Positions 1-10,481 of a stretch of DNA of 64,000 nucleotides are shown here, one piece after another (the first letter of the stretch is position 1; each line of letters opens with the position of its first letter). This stretch comes from Laburnicola sp. R22_1. Taxonomy: Eukaryota; Ascomycota; Dothideomycetes; Pleosporales; Didymosphaeriaceae. The notes below the pieces were generated by a model, which did not search any database, was not told the origin of the DNA, and worked only from the letters and a program-made list of their open reading frames with translations. The translations under genes and the position numbers were made by a program. The stretch lies in the NCBI GenBank assembly GCA_014281115.1, contig JACONQ010000011.1, positions 1,426,001-1,490,000 on the forward strand. The letters run 5' to 3'.

Positions 1-631
1 AGGTCGCAGAACTCGGGTCCGGCAGTACCTCTTTGCCACGAGCATCGTCGTCTGGGGTGATTGAGGTTTTGGGGTAGAGAAGGTCTACGGGGACGAAGTC
101 CGAGGGTTTGGTGCTGCGCCAGTCTACCACTGCGAGAGGCGTGTCCGAGGCGGGGTTCTCGATTGGACGCCACACGTTGATGATCTGGTAGCGGCCTTTC
201 AGCAGCTCTTCTGCCTCGTCCTTGGGCAGATGGCGACGGACACGCGCATCGGCGGCGGCGGGCGTCTGGTCCACATGCACCTGCTGGACAGGCTGGCGGG
301 GCGCATCCTTGTTCCTGCGGCGGATGGTATGGTCGAATATGACTACTTTCTTGACCCCCGGAAGCTTAGAGCGGAGCATAGCCTCCACTTCCGGGTAGTA
401 AGAATTTCTGACAGTGCTGTCATCCTCAAAACGCTGCTCTTTGGCAGGCGACTTGTAGACGGCGAAGCCCGCATTCTCAGTATCGAAGTCGGCTTCCTGA
501 CCTCTCAGATTGGTGACATGGCGCTCGTGAGGGAGTTGCTTGTAGGACCATCCAGGGCCGTCCACTTTCGCCCACGGCTTTGCTGAGAGGAAGCTGTTGG
601 GGTCGATGTGGATGAAGGTGGCGGTTGTCAT
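1..631 (-). CDS. asaB/CmcJ/GA4-desaturase-like oxidoreductase, partial
   Basis: The reading frame opens at an ATG at 631 and runs leftwards without a stop or intron off the window edge, giving about 210 residues. It shows the signature of the fungal asaB/NvfI/CmcJ-like family (often labelled GA4 desaturase or 7-alpha-cephem-methoxylase-like): a HTIRRR stretch, then VQQVHVDQTP, which has the His-x-Asp of a non-haem iron centre, then INVWRPI and PLAVVDWRS in the usual order. The family is thought to contain Fe(II)/2-oxoglutarate-type oxidoreductases, many of them in secondary metabolism; the substrate here cannot be told. The C-terminal part, including any distal iron ligand, is outside the window. 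It is transcribed divergently from the F-box gene, with a 561-bp spacer. Family call firm, function open. Confidence 0.85.
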   Translation of the reverse strand, partial: MTTATFIHIDPNSFLSAKPWAKVDGPGWSYKQLPHERHVTNLRGQEADFDTENAGFAVYKSPAKEQRFEDDSTVRNSYYPEVEAMLRSKLPGVKKVVIFDHTIRRRNKDAPRQPVQQVHVDQTPAAADARVRRHLPKDEAEELLKGRYQIINVWRPIENPASDTPLAVVDWRSTKPSDFVPVDLLYPKTSITPDDDARGKEVLPDPSSAT

Positions 632-1192
632 TCTGCGGGCTGTGGTGGTGCGGACCTGGGATGAAAGAACAGGACGGAGCAGACGCTGGAGCTTTATGGA
701 CATGGACTTTTGACTTGGTGTTCGGACTCCGAGGTGGTGTGGGACTTTTATTTATACGGCGCAATGGCGCCGAAGTGGACGGCCAGCTTAGAAATGGCAT
801 GACGCCACGGCCGCATCTGGCAATGGCGGTTGCTCGAGTTGTGGCGAATCAGACGCTGCGCTGGTTCCGTGATGGATGTGTGGTGCCATTCCGCGCTTTC
901 AAATGCTGGCGCGGGTTTACTGATCTGTTTGCTCCATTGTCGATGAGGTAGGTAATAGGGCCTGCCCAGGCATTGCGCCATGGTTCTTGGGGCAGGTCAC
1001 GGCTATTCACCGCCCAAGCGTCGTGACTGCCTCTTCTGCGTCGTGACTGCCTCTTCCGCGTCTGGCCTGCCAGGCGAGGAAGGCGGCGATGAGCGTGCGT
1101 GCCCCCGATTGGCTGCTGACGCGTGAAGGACATTTTGCCCAGGTGTAGGTATCATCCGCCCCGCACGCTCCGCACAGTGCCAGCACTCCGCA
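632..1192. other. Divergent intergenic region
   Basis: Spacer between two outward-facing start codons, so it should hold both promoters. The only structure I see is a 20-bp unit (TCGTGACTGCCTCTTCTGCG and a near copy) repeated in tandem at 1021-1060. No supported gene. Confidence 0.5.
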
Positions 1193-2231
1193 ATGCCACG
1201 CCAGGCCGCCCCCGACAGCGACGGCGAAGCGCCGCTCGAGGACAGAACGGCTGCGCTCCAGCTGCGCTCCAAGCGCACCGACCGCCAGGAGAAGCGCAAG
1301 GCGAAGCGCGACCGCAGACGCGACGCCACCGTCAACCTCACCAAGCTGCCTACCGAGCTGATTCTCGAGTGCCTCAAAACCGCGGCCCCGAGCGACGTCG
1401 TCAATTTCAGCTTCGTCAATCGCCGCTTCCGCTTGCTGGTCCACGCGAATGCGAACGCCATCGGCGACGCCATCATCAGCCAGCGATACCAGCTCCTCGC
1501 ACAATGCTTGGTCCTGCCAAAGCTCCTCGCCCACGTCGACGCCCCGACGCGCCCATACCTGCTGGATGACAAGCGCCAGGAACTCATGGCCATACACCAC
1601 AAGCCGTACCAGCACGTACAGCCCCCGGATCCGCAGTTGATCTGTACATGTCTTTCGTGCGTCCTGGCGTGGAACAATCTCTGCGTGGCGGTCGACTTTG
1701 CCCATTGGCAGGACAACCTTGATGCTTGGGAGCCAATCCGCAGTATCCCGCGAGGCCAAGTCCCGGAGTGGAACCAACAGCTGCTGCGTCGCAACGCGTG
1801 CATCGTGCGGGCGGCGTTGCGCAGCTCGTTATGGCATGCGCGGTTACTGGAGATGCACCTGGACAGCACCATACGCGCAATCAGAAGGCAGGCCAAGAAC
1901 AAGGGCAACAAGAGGAAGCACGTCGAAATGACCGACCAAGAGGCCGCTCTAGGTACCGATGCTTTTCTGTCAAAGCCGGGGCCACTCGGCATCGAATTTC
2001 CTTACCATCGGGACAATTACTATCTGCTGTGAGTTGCTTGTGCTCGCAGTAGACGGGCTGCTGACACATCGCAGTGAGGCCTACCTGCCAAATAGGTTCT
2101 GGAAAAAGGATTGGGAGACGTGGTTATATGGGACATCAATCAACCATGAGCGCGACCTTGGCCTTGTGGTCTGCTTCAAGCAAAATACTTCTCTTGACCG
2201 AGTAGCCGCAACCTGCGCGGCGACACGATGA
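1193..2231 (+). CDS. F-box domain protein, two exons
   Basis: Exon 1 is 1193-2028 and exon 2 is 2075-2231. The 46-bp intron (2029-2074) begins GTGAGT, has a CTGAC branch-like site and ends CAG; splicing removes an apparent stop at 2030 and keeps frame, giving 330 residues. A basic N-terminus (about residues 20-45, rich in Lys/Arg) precedes an F-box-like segment starting NLTKLPTELILECL and continuing through VVNFSFVNRRFRLLV. The exon-2 tail contains RFWKKDWETW, which resembles the C-terminal acidic/aromatic stretch of many fungal F-box proteins. F-box proteins bridge substrates to SCF ubiquitin ligases through Skp1; the substrate here is unknown. The second exon is inferred from splice signals and frame alone. 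Confidence 0.75.
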
Positions 2232-2784
2232 GTCCGGGTGCCGTCTCCATGGACGTACCGGTCCGCTGTCGGACCTGTTATTCCCGCCACCTATCGGACA
2301 TGCGTTATCTGCTACACCCAAAGATCGTCATATAGGCGTATCACTTCTCCTCGCACCCCGGACGTCTCCAGGACTGCCAAACGCTTTCAAATTTTGCGCT
2401 TGCATAGTATACTGAGGAATGTCAGGCTCTATTATCTACTCCGATATGCCATACCAACGTAGTCTGGAAAGGACTTACAGCACTCATAACCGACGCTAGC
2501 CACACATAGCATTCGCTTAACTTTCTGCATCACTGACCCTGCGGATGATTTCACTGATCAATCATCAAAGGTATTGTCTAGGTACCTTCCCCTCTTATGC
2601 ACGGGTACATCTGCACCTTGCCGCCGACCGGCGGTACGCTAAAGCAACAACACGTGCAGACTCCTGCCCTTCGCAAATGACTCCGCACTTGGCTTTTGTA
2701 CCAGTCGTGTCCCCTCCCAACTACGTTTGTCGACCTTTCACCTCCCAGCACTCCACGGCTTGACCGCACATTTTCAGGATAAAT
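2232..2784. other. Intergenic region upstream of the transporter
   Basis: No coding frame I can support. It holds the 3' flank of the F-box gene and the promoter of the downstream transporter. A CTAGGTACC palindrome-like site lies near 2578. Confidence 0.4.
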
Positions 2785-4215
2785 ATGGAATCAAGATTAG
2801 AGAAGGCAGAGGCATCAGATCTGCCGCAGGATTCCATCACCTTTTCGCCTATAGCCCAAGGCTCACCTTTGTCGAGGACAAAATCAGCAACGTCCGCAAC
2901 CTTAGCGAGAGTGACATCGCACCTTACCACTCGCTCAATAACGGATCCTGGACCACCTCCAGATGGCGGCTTCCAGGCATGGACGCAGGTCTTCTGTGCT
3001 TGGGCTGCCATGGTGAATACTTGGGGCTTCATAAACTCGTTCGGTGCTTTCCAGACATACTACGCATCTATCCTGCCGCAAGCTAACTCGACGATATCCT
3101 GGATAGGATCGACACGGGCGTGCTTACTGTCCGTTGTGGGAATGTTCAGCGGCCGTGCCTTCGATGCCGGATGGTTTCGTCCTGCAGTTCTACTAGGCAT
3201 TGCTGTTCAATTAATCGGAATATTCACAATGAGTGCAGCCACAGAATATTGGCAGCTGTTACTTACCCATGGAATATGCACTGGCCTAGGAGCAGGCATC
3301 TTCTTTCTTCCCGTCATGAGCTTGGTGTCTCCATATTTCGCCAAACGCCGTGGATTGGCGCTCGGCCTAGTGACGGTTGGCAATTCCGTTGGCGGCATAA
3401 TCTATCCGACTGTAGTGCGGCAACTGCTTCCCAAAGTGGGGTTTGGCTGGACCGTAAGAGTGCTGGGCTTCATCAACGTGGTCTGCTTGACCGTCGTGAT
3501 TGCTTTCATGAAACTGCGCCTTCCGCCGCGCAAGAGTGGCCCGCTTTGGGATATCGAGTCGTTCCGGGACGTGCCGTACATCCTGTTCGTCCTAGGCGTC
3601 TGCTTTTTGATGCCGCCGCTGTACTTCGTATTCTACTATGTAAGCATCACACATACTACCATTCATTATTATGCGAGCCTTGTCAAGCTAACCTATCGGC
3701 AGGTAGCATCCTTTGCCCGCGACGAGCTTGGCATGTCATACACCACCTCTCTCAACCTCGTCATTATACTCCATGGCATCGGCCTTCCCCCACGCATTCT
3801 CACCGGCTACATCGCAGACCGCTATCTCGGCCAGCTCAACACCTTCGCTCTCTGCGTCTTTATCAACGTAGTCACGCTCTTCTCGTGGCTGGGCGTCTCC
3901 TCGATCGCCTCGTACTACATCTTTATCACCTTCTTCGGGCTCTTCTCGGCAGCGTTCCAGTCCCTCTTTTTGACGGCAATTGCGGCGCTGAGCAATGATA
4001 TCGCGAAGACGGGAACGAGGCTGGGCATGGCGTTTACGGTCATTGGATTTAGTGCGCTGGTGGGCGGGCCGCTAAGTGGGGCTTTGTTGAAGGCAAGCGG
4101 TGGCGTATATGGGCCCGTTATTTGCTGGGCGGGGACGAGTAGTTTTCTGGGATTGGCATTGTGCACGAGCGCGAGGTGTGTGAAGTTTGGGAGGGGAGTC
4201 AGGGTTAAGTGTTGA
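2785..4215 (+). CDS. MFS monocarboxylate-type transporter (MCT/MCH family)
   Basis: About twelve hydrophobic segments follow a 60-residue cytosolic N-terminus. The signature PPDGGFQAW at the start of TM1 is the hallmark of fungal MCT-like permeases (Mch/Esbp6 relatives). Further family motifs are FGAFQTYY, SWIGS, FSGRAFDAG, LGAGIFFLPV, YFAKRRGLALG and VGGIIYPTVVRQLLP. The uninterrupted frame is 476 codons, but 3640-3702 is almost certainly a phase-0 intron of 63 bp: it starts GTAAGC, has CTAAC near its 3' end and ends CAG. Removing it joins FYY to VASFARDELG and gives 455 residues. Such proteins sit in the plasma membrane or vacuole; substrates range from carboxylates to riboflavin, so none is assigned. 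The region converges with the secreted-protein gene downstream. Confidence 0.88.
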   Translation: MESRLEKAEASDLPQDSITFSPIAQGSPLSRTKSATSATLARVTSHLTTRSITDPGPPPDGGFQAWTQVFCAWAAMVNTWGFINSFGAFQTYYASILPQANSTISWIGSTRACLLSVVGMFSGRAFDAGWFRPAVLLGIAVQLIGIFTMSAATEYWQLLLTHGICTGLGAGIFFLPVMSLVSPYFAKRRGLALGLVTVGNSVGGIIYPTVVRQLLPKVGFGWTVRVLGFINVVCLTVVIAFMKLRLPPRKSGPLWDIESFRDVPYILFVLGVCFLMPPLYFVFYYVSITHTTIHYYASLVKLTYRQVASFARDELGMSYTTSLNLVIILHGIGLPPRILTGYIADRYLGQLNTFALCVFINVVTLFSWLGVSSIASYYIFITFFGLFSAAFQSLFLTAIAALSNDIAKTGTRLGMAFTVIGFSALVGGPLSGALLKASGGVYGPVICWAGTSSFLGLALCTSARCVKFGRGVRVKC

Positions 4216-5890
4216 TCTTGGCTGGGGCGCCCGGCGAAGGATTATGATTCATTCATCCCGGGATCTCGGCGCAATGACGCATCGTGAAACCGATGCGGTG
4301 GCTCAGCATGCAGTGGGTAAAGCGGGCTGGGGCGCGGCATGGGAGAGGTAACGCCACGATGCTAGACGGTCACCGAGATTAAATTCAACGAGGCTAACTT
4401 CCGCTGCCAGTCTAGGTAGTAGGTAGTAGGTACTGTAGGTAGCCTGAACGGTTGGAGTCCGAAGCTTGACAAAACAAGAACTGTTAACCCAACTTGTCGT
4501 CTTCTAGATCGCCCTGTTTATCAGAAGGGTATAGAATCACAACCTAGGGTAAGCAGGTGCGGGTGGCTCGTTGGAATCCTTTACATTGAATTTCTTGCCC
4601 TGGTAACCTGGCCTGGTAGAAAGACTACTAAGCGGCTTGTGCGCGCTGGGTGCTGGTGCTGGTTGGGTGCAAAACTCCCCAGACTTTTGAATTTACAATT
4701 TTCGTGTTCGTGCTTGTTTGGAGTGGTTGTGGTTGTGTTGGGTGAGTTAGGCCCAGCCGGGGCCTCTTTGGGTATATGGGACTTTTATAGTACCTACTGT
4801 CAGTGTCCGCGCCCTGTGGAGATTGTGAATATGTGGAGAAGGCAGCCTCGTCGCGTGTTTGTTTGATTTTCCGGAAAGGAGAACCCACCCTTGCGAGGGC
4901 AGGGTTAGCGCTTGGGGGCCGGGGTACCGAGTACGGTAATGCAGGGTTGTGATCAGGGAAAAAGGTGGGCGAGTACAGTATGTACCGGTCCTGTAGACTG
5001 GTCTGTAGTCTATCCGAAGTAAGTAAGAAAGGAAGAAGCAAGCTTCTTCTAGTGAGGCATCTAGAAGGCGCTTAGTAGGGAGAGGGTATGGCCTAATGCG
5101 GAGTTTGGTGTCGCTTGTACGGATTTGGGACAGTAGGTGGTCTGGGCTTTGTTTTTTATTTTTACTGCGAGGCTGTGGGAAGGGTTTGGGTGGGGGTTGG
5201 ATGCGGACTAAGGACTGAGTTGGTAGGTAGATCGTAGCTGGGGTGGATTGGAGGGAGGGAAGGTAGTGCTTAGTACTCGGGGTGCGAGGAGGGGTAAATA
5301 GGAATCTCAAATATGGGCTTTGTGGTGTTGACAATATTGAGTTCTGAGAGAGTGATGAATTGTAATGAATGGGTGAGTGGTGGGATAGTATGTGGAGAGT
5401 GGGGGAGTTCAGATTTGGGGTAGTTTAGTGGGGTTTTCGTGATGGAGTCGTGGTACTGATGACGTTGTTTACGTTGAATGATGTTATGTTGCTTCCGGCC
5501 GAACCAATAACTTCGTAGCTGGAAAAAGGTTGGATGGCTCTGGGTTTCTTGTTGGCAAGACTCTACAGCGTTGCATGGAGACGTTAACCAAGGTGTGAGA
5601 CGGAAGGAGAGGTGGAAGACGCGATAATGGAGATATTCGAAATTGTTGACTTGAGAGCTATTTCTAGTCATCTTGGTATGAACTGTCCCATGATTCATTC
5701 ATTTCATCCTGACTGTCCTCTACCATTACACAGAACGAGTTATATCGTCCCAGTAAATTTGCGATTAATAAAGACTGCTCCGCAGATCCTGTGCCTCCAA
5801 ACCATAACCCCCCAAATTTCTAATTAAGCGAATGTTGCAGAAAAAGTTTTGTATCCAGTATGGGTCCCGTTCCCAATGTATCCGAGCCGT
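4216..5890. other. 1.7-kb intergenic region between convergent genes
   Basis: Lies between two gene 3' ends. Several reverse-strand frames of 130-195 codons cross 4628-5698, but they are low-complexity (Pro/Ser/Thr/Tyr-rich), overlap one another and match no family I recognise. A short TAGGTAG/TAGGTA tandem stretch occurs near 4414-4443. Nothing else supported. Confidence 0.5.
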
Positions 5891-6745
5891 TTACATGAAG
5901 CTCGCACCAAACTTCCCCAGGCTGCGACCTTGAAGTGCCTTCGCGGCATTATCATTAGGTTGCGCGTCTCCAAATCCGCACCCGCCATCGCGTTCCTGCG
6001 CTACTTTCGGACCGGCGCACTTTCCGGAGTTGAAACCGCAGCAGGCAGAGATACAGTCGGCGTCTGATGTGCAGGGTGCGGTGACGAATCGGGTTCCTGC
6101 ACCGCTGGCGGTGCCAGTAGAAGCAGCACCAGCAGCACCAGATGCTGCGGAGGCCTCGCTATCGTTCGGTTGCGCCTCAGCAGCGACTTCAGTACCGTTG
6201 GCAGCTCCTGCTCCATTATTTGGTTGCGCATCGCCGAATCCACATCCATCTCCTTCTTGAGCAACAAGGGCCGCGGCACACTTTCCACTCTTGAAGCCGC
6301 AGCATCCGGACGCGCATTCGGCATCTGATGCGCACTCGCCGGTGATGAACTGGGTCCCTGGGGCCTTGCCTGAGCCTGTACCGGCGGCAGAGGTAGCTGC
6401 TGGAGCTTCTGGAGCTGCTGCTGCGCTGTTCGACGCGGCGGTGTTGGCGTTTCCGCCTGTAGCACCGCCGGTCTGAGCCTGGGCGGCACCATCGTTGGGT
6501 TGTGCATTGCCGAAGCCGCAACCGCCGTCTCTTCCTTGGGCGACGATGGGTGCCGCGCATTTGCCGCTGTTGAAGCCGCAGCATGCTGATGCGCAGTCGG
6601 CATCGGATGTACACGGGCCAGTGATGAATTGCGTGCCCTGAGCGGCTGCGTAGAGAGAAACTATACTCCGGTTAGTAGAACTCAAAATAAGACGTGAATG
6701 TATCGTACGATTGAGAAGAACAGCGACCTTGAAAAGGGGAGCCAT
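5891..6745 (-). CDS. BAS2-like cysteine-rich secreted protein with three repeats
   Basis: Exon 1 is 6709-6745 and exon 2 is 5891-6660. The 48-bp intron (6661-6708) has CTAAC and ends TAG, and is phase 1. Splicing gives 268 residues with an N-terminal signal peptide, MAPLFKVAVLLNLSLYAAA. The mature protein holds three copies of a module of about 50 residues: GTQFITGPCTSDADC, then ACCGFNSGKC, then DGGCGFG. Each has six cysteines, and the modules are joined by Ala/Gly/Ser-rich linkers. The module resembles biotrophy-associated secreted protein 2 of rice blast and its relatives, which, as far as I recall, carry one module. Linker composition and the tandem layout point to internal duplication. 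Role unknown; a secreted apoplastic or effector-like protein is the plausible reading, not shown by the sequence alone. Confidence 0.85.
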   Translation of the reverse strand: MAPLFKVAVLLNRTIHSRLILSSTNRSIVSLYAAAQGTQFITGPCTSDADCASACCGFNSGKCAAPIVAQGRDGGCGFGNAQPNDGAAQAQTGGATGGNANTAASNSAAAAPEAPAATSAAGTGSGKAPGTQFITGECASDAECASGCCGFKSGKCAAALVAQEGDGCGFGDAQPNNGAGAANGTEVAAEAQPNDSEASAASGAAGAASTGTASGAGTRFVTAPCTSDADCISACCGFNSGKCAGPKVAQERDGGCGFGDAQPNDNAAKALQGRSLGKFGASFM

Positions 6746-8363
6746 TTTGAGACGTTGGTGGTTGGTTAAAGATCCAGGGAGTGTCTGAATATAGATTATA
6801 ATAAGGACCAGCCGGCTTCGCCTGGAAGATTTGAGTGAAGAGAAGTGTATATGGAAGAGAATGCAAAATCTGCTGATGGGAGCTTCTGATATCCAATCTG
6901 GAGTTGTCTCCTGGGTGCTCTTTATATCCAGCACACAGCTGCGCCCACGTCCGGGATGGTCCACACTGACACTTCGGACTCTATCCATGGTCCAGATGCC
7001 TCGTCCCGAAACAGCCAGGCGTCAGGCTTTCTTGCACCTGCCTCAAATCGAAGTGACATTCAGCTGTGCCTGACGACGTGGTATCCGGAAGCCTCGAATG
7101 AGGATAAGAATAGCGCTCTGCGCCTTGTTTTGGCGCCAGTGTTGTTTGCGAATGGGGCGGGAGAGTCGATCATCATGCCTGGGGTTTGGAAACAATTAGA
7201 TCAAAACTAAAAAGAGTGTTGAACCTTATGCGTTTGAGTTTCTCCATGTTTGCCTAGTTTGGTATTTGGTGGAGCGGCCAATCGTGGTGACATAAGCCTG
7301 CTGCGATGAATTATCCGGAGCGGGCGCCCAGCTAGACCAATTGCATCCAGCGCAGCCACGCGTTCCTCATGCACAAAAGCATGCCTTAATGCATCCCAGG
7401 TTTCTTTTATGTCTGAGGAATCTGCGCAGCAGCGCCTCGATGTCTAGATCCTTCCCATGTCGAAAGTGGTCGGCCTAAGGCGTTCGCACAGGGTTCAAAC
7501 GGGAGCGGTCTCAGGCCCCCAGCACGTTGCTCGCAGCGTCAGAACTCTGTATCAACCGTACTTATACAGCGACAGCGCCCTCCTGTTTCTCATGCATCCT
7601 AGTTGTTTCTTTATGCCTCGTTCTTGTCCGTTTGGATCGCCGTCGCCGTCATCGTGGTCTTGGTGCTCATGCCGAGCCGTTCTTCGCTCCTCTTCGATCC
7701 GCTATTTTTTCTGTGAACAAAGCTGCATCCCGCAGCTATACTATAGTAAAAAAAAAAATCTAGCGATACCCTTTTTTCCGTGTACCAGCTCTGTGCAAAA
7801 ATCTTGAATACATGTGATTGATGACTGCGTCATTTCTGAAATCGAAAAGTTCCTCAATCATGTGAAGTGCCTGTGGGTCTCGGTCGAGACCGTTCGACCC
7901 GCTATTCATGTTGCAAGATCCATCAAACAAACGACGGTCCACTTTGGCGCGCGACTCTGTTCGGATGTTCCTGGTACCGGTTGCACAGCCTTCTGTGCGT
8001 TGGAGGAAACAAGATGGGCGTCATCGAGTCCGACATCAGCACTTGAGCTTGATCGATTACCATCATGAAGGGTCGGCACCATGCGCGGCGCCTTTCCCAT
8101 GCCCAAAAAAATGAGGTGTACCGCCCTTGAGCGAGGGAAATCGTGGGCTTGTTGCTCGAGGAACTTGGGGCGATTTTGTGGCATGAAAGTTGCGATCGTC
8201 AGGCGAACGTAGAGATCCCCCACGCGAATTGTTTCCAGCCTAACTCCGACTCTTCAAAAAGCTGATGGACTGCTCCAATTCCGCCCACATTCGAAATTCG
8301 TCCATAATTGAACATCCTAGTCCTGCGGCCTCAAGGCCGCGCCCATTCCCAGAGAGTTTTCCT
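6746..8363. other. Gene-free stretch with one MITE-like copy
   Basis: Promoter of the secreted-protein gene on the right, then about 1.4 kb without a supportable gene. The only recognisable element is the short repeat copy at 7704-7800. Open frames here are short, overlapping and without motifs. Confidence 0.5.
7704..7800 (-). mobile_element. MITE-like short repeat, copy 1
   Basis: About 97 bp that match, in reverse orientation, the 101-bp insertion found inside the GH35 gene at 31788-31888. Shared blocks include TGTGAACAAAGCTGCATCCC, then CTATACTAT, an A-rich tract, ATCTAGC, and GTGTACCAGCTCT followed by GCAAAA at the end. Differences are mostly in the length of the poly-A/T tracts. I could not define a target-site duplication for this copy. 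No coding capacity; a non-autonomous element is the likeliest reading. Confidence 0.7.
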
Positions 8364-9248
8364 CTAAATCGTCATTTTCCCGGCTGTCGCTACATGTCCA
8401 GTAAGCCGTTCGGGAGGAACTTCCGCTTCTAATTCTTGCGGATTCGAATCTGTTGGCAGTTCCTTTATCTCGGCGCCCGTCGTCTCGGAGAATGACGGAT
8501 GCATATTCTCGGGTATAGTGTGAGCTGGTAGCTCAGCCTTCTCCCAAGGAGTGTCTGGGTTGTTTACGCCGGTGGTATCGTTTACTGCTTTTGCTCTTCG
8601 CCTTCGCCGCAAGAGTAACAGAGTGGCAATTAGTAGACCGATGACCGCTACAGCGGCGCCGATACCAATTCCCGCCTTCGCAGCGACAGACGGGTTTCCT
8701 CGACAAGAATCATGTTTGTCGATGTTTGCTGAAGCAGAAGCGCAAGCTGACGAGCACGTATTGGTAAGAGAAGCAGACAGCGCTAGCGAAGCAGGGGATG
8801 GAGATGGAGATAGAGATGCTCCAGCAGAAGGAGTGATCCAAGATGGTTTAAGAGTCGTTGAAGCGTGGGTACCATTGGGACCAGCAGAAACAGTCTCAGC
8901 GCGAGTAGACGGCACTTTCGCTCCAGTCGATCCGGGTGTGTCTATCGAACCAATACCCACGCCGACAAAAGAGGAGCCGGGCAATACCTCCCCAAAGGCC
9001 GTAGCAGAGTAATACCCGATCGTGGATCCTGTATCGTCCCACCACAAGTGGGCCGTAGTCCCACTGGTAGTAATTGCCACATCAACCAAAGCAGGTAAGC
9101 CTCTAGTTGTACCGTCGAGCTCAAACCACAGGGCGACTGTATCGAGAGAGAAGTGCAGCTTATTTCCATGTTCAAAGATGGCGACCGTCGTAAATGGTTT
9201 CTGCAGGGGTACCACAGCAGCAGGGATTGCCTCGGTCGGTTTGTCCAT
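8364..9248 (-). CDS. Single-pass membrane protein, unknown function
   Basis: A 294-residue frame with no intron evident. Residues about 1-105 form a compact extracellular-looking domain (for example LWFELDGTTRGLP and LWWDDTG). A Ser/Thr/Pro-rich stalk and a small cysteine-containing stretch (CSSACASASANIDKHDSC) follow. Then comes one membrane segment, AGIGIGAAVAVIGLLIATLL, followed by the stop-transfer RRRRR and an acidic tail of about 70 residues. This layout is common among fungal wall-sensor or mid2-like type I proteins. No signal peptide is visible at the chosen ATG, so an upstream exon may be missing; I found no convincing one. I do not recognise the N-terminal domain. Confidence 0.65.
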   Translation of the reverse strand: MDKPTEAIPAAVVPLQKPFTTVAIFEHGNKLHFSLDTVALWFELDGTTRGLPALVDVAITTSGTTAHLWWDDTGSTIGYYSATAFGEVLPGSSFVGVGIGSIDTPGSTGAKVPSTRAETVSAGPNGTHASTTLKPSWITPSAGASLSPSPSPASLALSASLTNTCSSACASASANIDKHDSCRGNPSVAAKAGIGIGAAVAVIGLLIATLLLLRRRRRAKAVNDTTGVNNPDTPWEKAELPAHTIPENMHPSFSETTGAEIKELPTDSNPQELEAEVPPERLTGHVATAGKMTI

Positions 9249-9797
9249 AATTTGGTGATATAAGAAAAACCAACGAACAAACTGGAAGCAACAGAACGCT
9301 CAGATTCTTCGAGGAGAAGGAGAAGCAAATGCGAGCATAACGTGGGCGACGAAATTCGTCCTTCCCCACCCTGTAACTCCTTGCCCTACCTTCCATTTCT
9401 AACTTCGAGCGCATAGCTATTATTATCGACCATCCATACGTAGAAGCGGCCTAAAAAATCGCTCGTGGCGCCTTGCATCATTGTGCTCTCGACACTTCGA
9501 CTGGTCCTTTCCTGGTCTTTGGATTCGATGGTGCGCGACATCGACAGCGCATTGAAAGCCAGTTGTTTTACGAATAAGCGTAAGAGATCCAGCAACATGC
9601 TAACTGTTATCCGGGTTTCAATGGGCTAACTCAACCGTGCTATTTTATTATTACTGAGCACAGCATGCGTCAAGATGTTCCAAAACAGCGCGCCTACTCG
9701 CGGACCAACAAAACTCCCCATTACCCCACCATCTACAACGCACAACCTCGCACAGCACGACCACCATCTCAAAACACAAGCCTACCTAGGAAACACA
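9249..9797. other. Divergent intergenic region
   Basis: Separates the membrane-protein gene (leftward) from the histidine phosphatase gene (rightward). No supportable coding frame, though a signal-encoding first exon for the membrane protein could be hidden near 9250-9420. Confidence 0.4.
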
Positions 9798-10481
9798 ATG
9801 AGCACCACAGCCTCCCCCTCCCCTCCCCGCATCCACATAATCCGCCACGGCGAATCCCTCCACAACATCCAACGCCCCTACCCCCACCGCGACCCACCCC
9901 TCACGCAATCCGGCCACACCGCCACCCAACAAATCCACCTCCCCACACCCCCCGACCTACTCCTCATATCCCCCATGACGGGCACCCTCCAAACAGCCCT
10001 GAACATGTTCCCCTCCCTCCAAACACAAGCTTCCCCCATGCCCCCCGTGCAAATCCGGCCCGACCTCCGCGAAACCTACGAAGCAGAGTGCAACAAAGGC
10101 TCCCCCCGCGCCACCTTGGAAGCCGCCTTCCCGCAATTCGACTTCTCGAGCTGCGCGCGAGAGTGGGACTACGCGCCTTATACGGTCGAAAGCGCGACTC
10201 AGCGGGCGGAACGCGTGCGCACGAGGTTGAAGGAACTGGCGGTGAGGTATCCTACTATTGCGGTTGTTTCGCATCGCGGGTTTATTGCGTTTCTTGTCAA
10301 GGGGAGACTGTTTGGTATGGGGGAGCGGAGGGCGTATAGGTTTGCGGGGGAGGAGGAGGCGCGGGAGAGGGGGGTGAGGATGGGGGTGTGTTGTGAGGGG
10401 TTGGGGGAGATGGATTTTGGGCCGACGGTCTTGGTGCTGGAGAAGGAGGAGAAGCAGGGTCTTATTACGTCGTTGGATTGA
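9798..10481 (+). CDS. Histidine phosphatase superfamily (phosphoglycerate mutase-like)
   Basis: From the ATG at 9798 the protein has 227 residues and begins almost directly with the catalytic motif IHIIRHGESLHN, in which the RHG histidine is the phospho-acceptor. The pattern then follows the family: DPPLTQSGHTATQQ, the segment LLLISPMTGTLQTALNMF, the acidic RPDLRETYEAECNKG and the second catalytic histidine in AVVSHRGFIAFL. The frame is open further upstream to 9675, but that part is low-complexity and would displace the family's normal N-terminus. These proteins are cytosolic phosphatases or mutases with varied small-molecule substrates; none can be named. The neighbouring genes give no pathway hint. 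Confidence 0.85.
   Translation: MSTTASPSPPRIHIIRHGESLHNIQRPYPHRDPPLTQSGHTATQQIHLPTPPDLLLISPMTGTLQTALNMFPSLQTQASPMPPVQIRPDLRETYEAECNKGSPRATLEAAFPQFDFSSCAREWDYAPYTVESATQRAERVRTRLKELAVRYPTIAVVSHRGFIAFLVKGRLFGMGERRAYRFAGEEEARERGVRMGVCCEGLGEMDFGPTVLVLEKEEKQGLITSLD

Noticed and set aside
4628..5698. Three long minus-strand frames of 137-195 codons
   Set aside because: They overlap each other, are low in complexity, and show no motif or consistent splice pattern.
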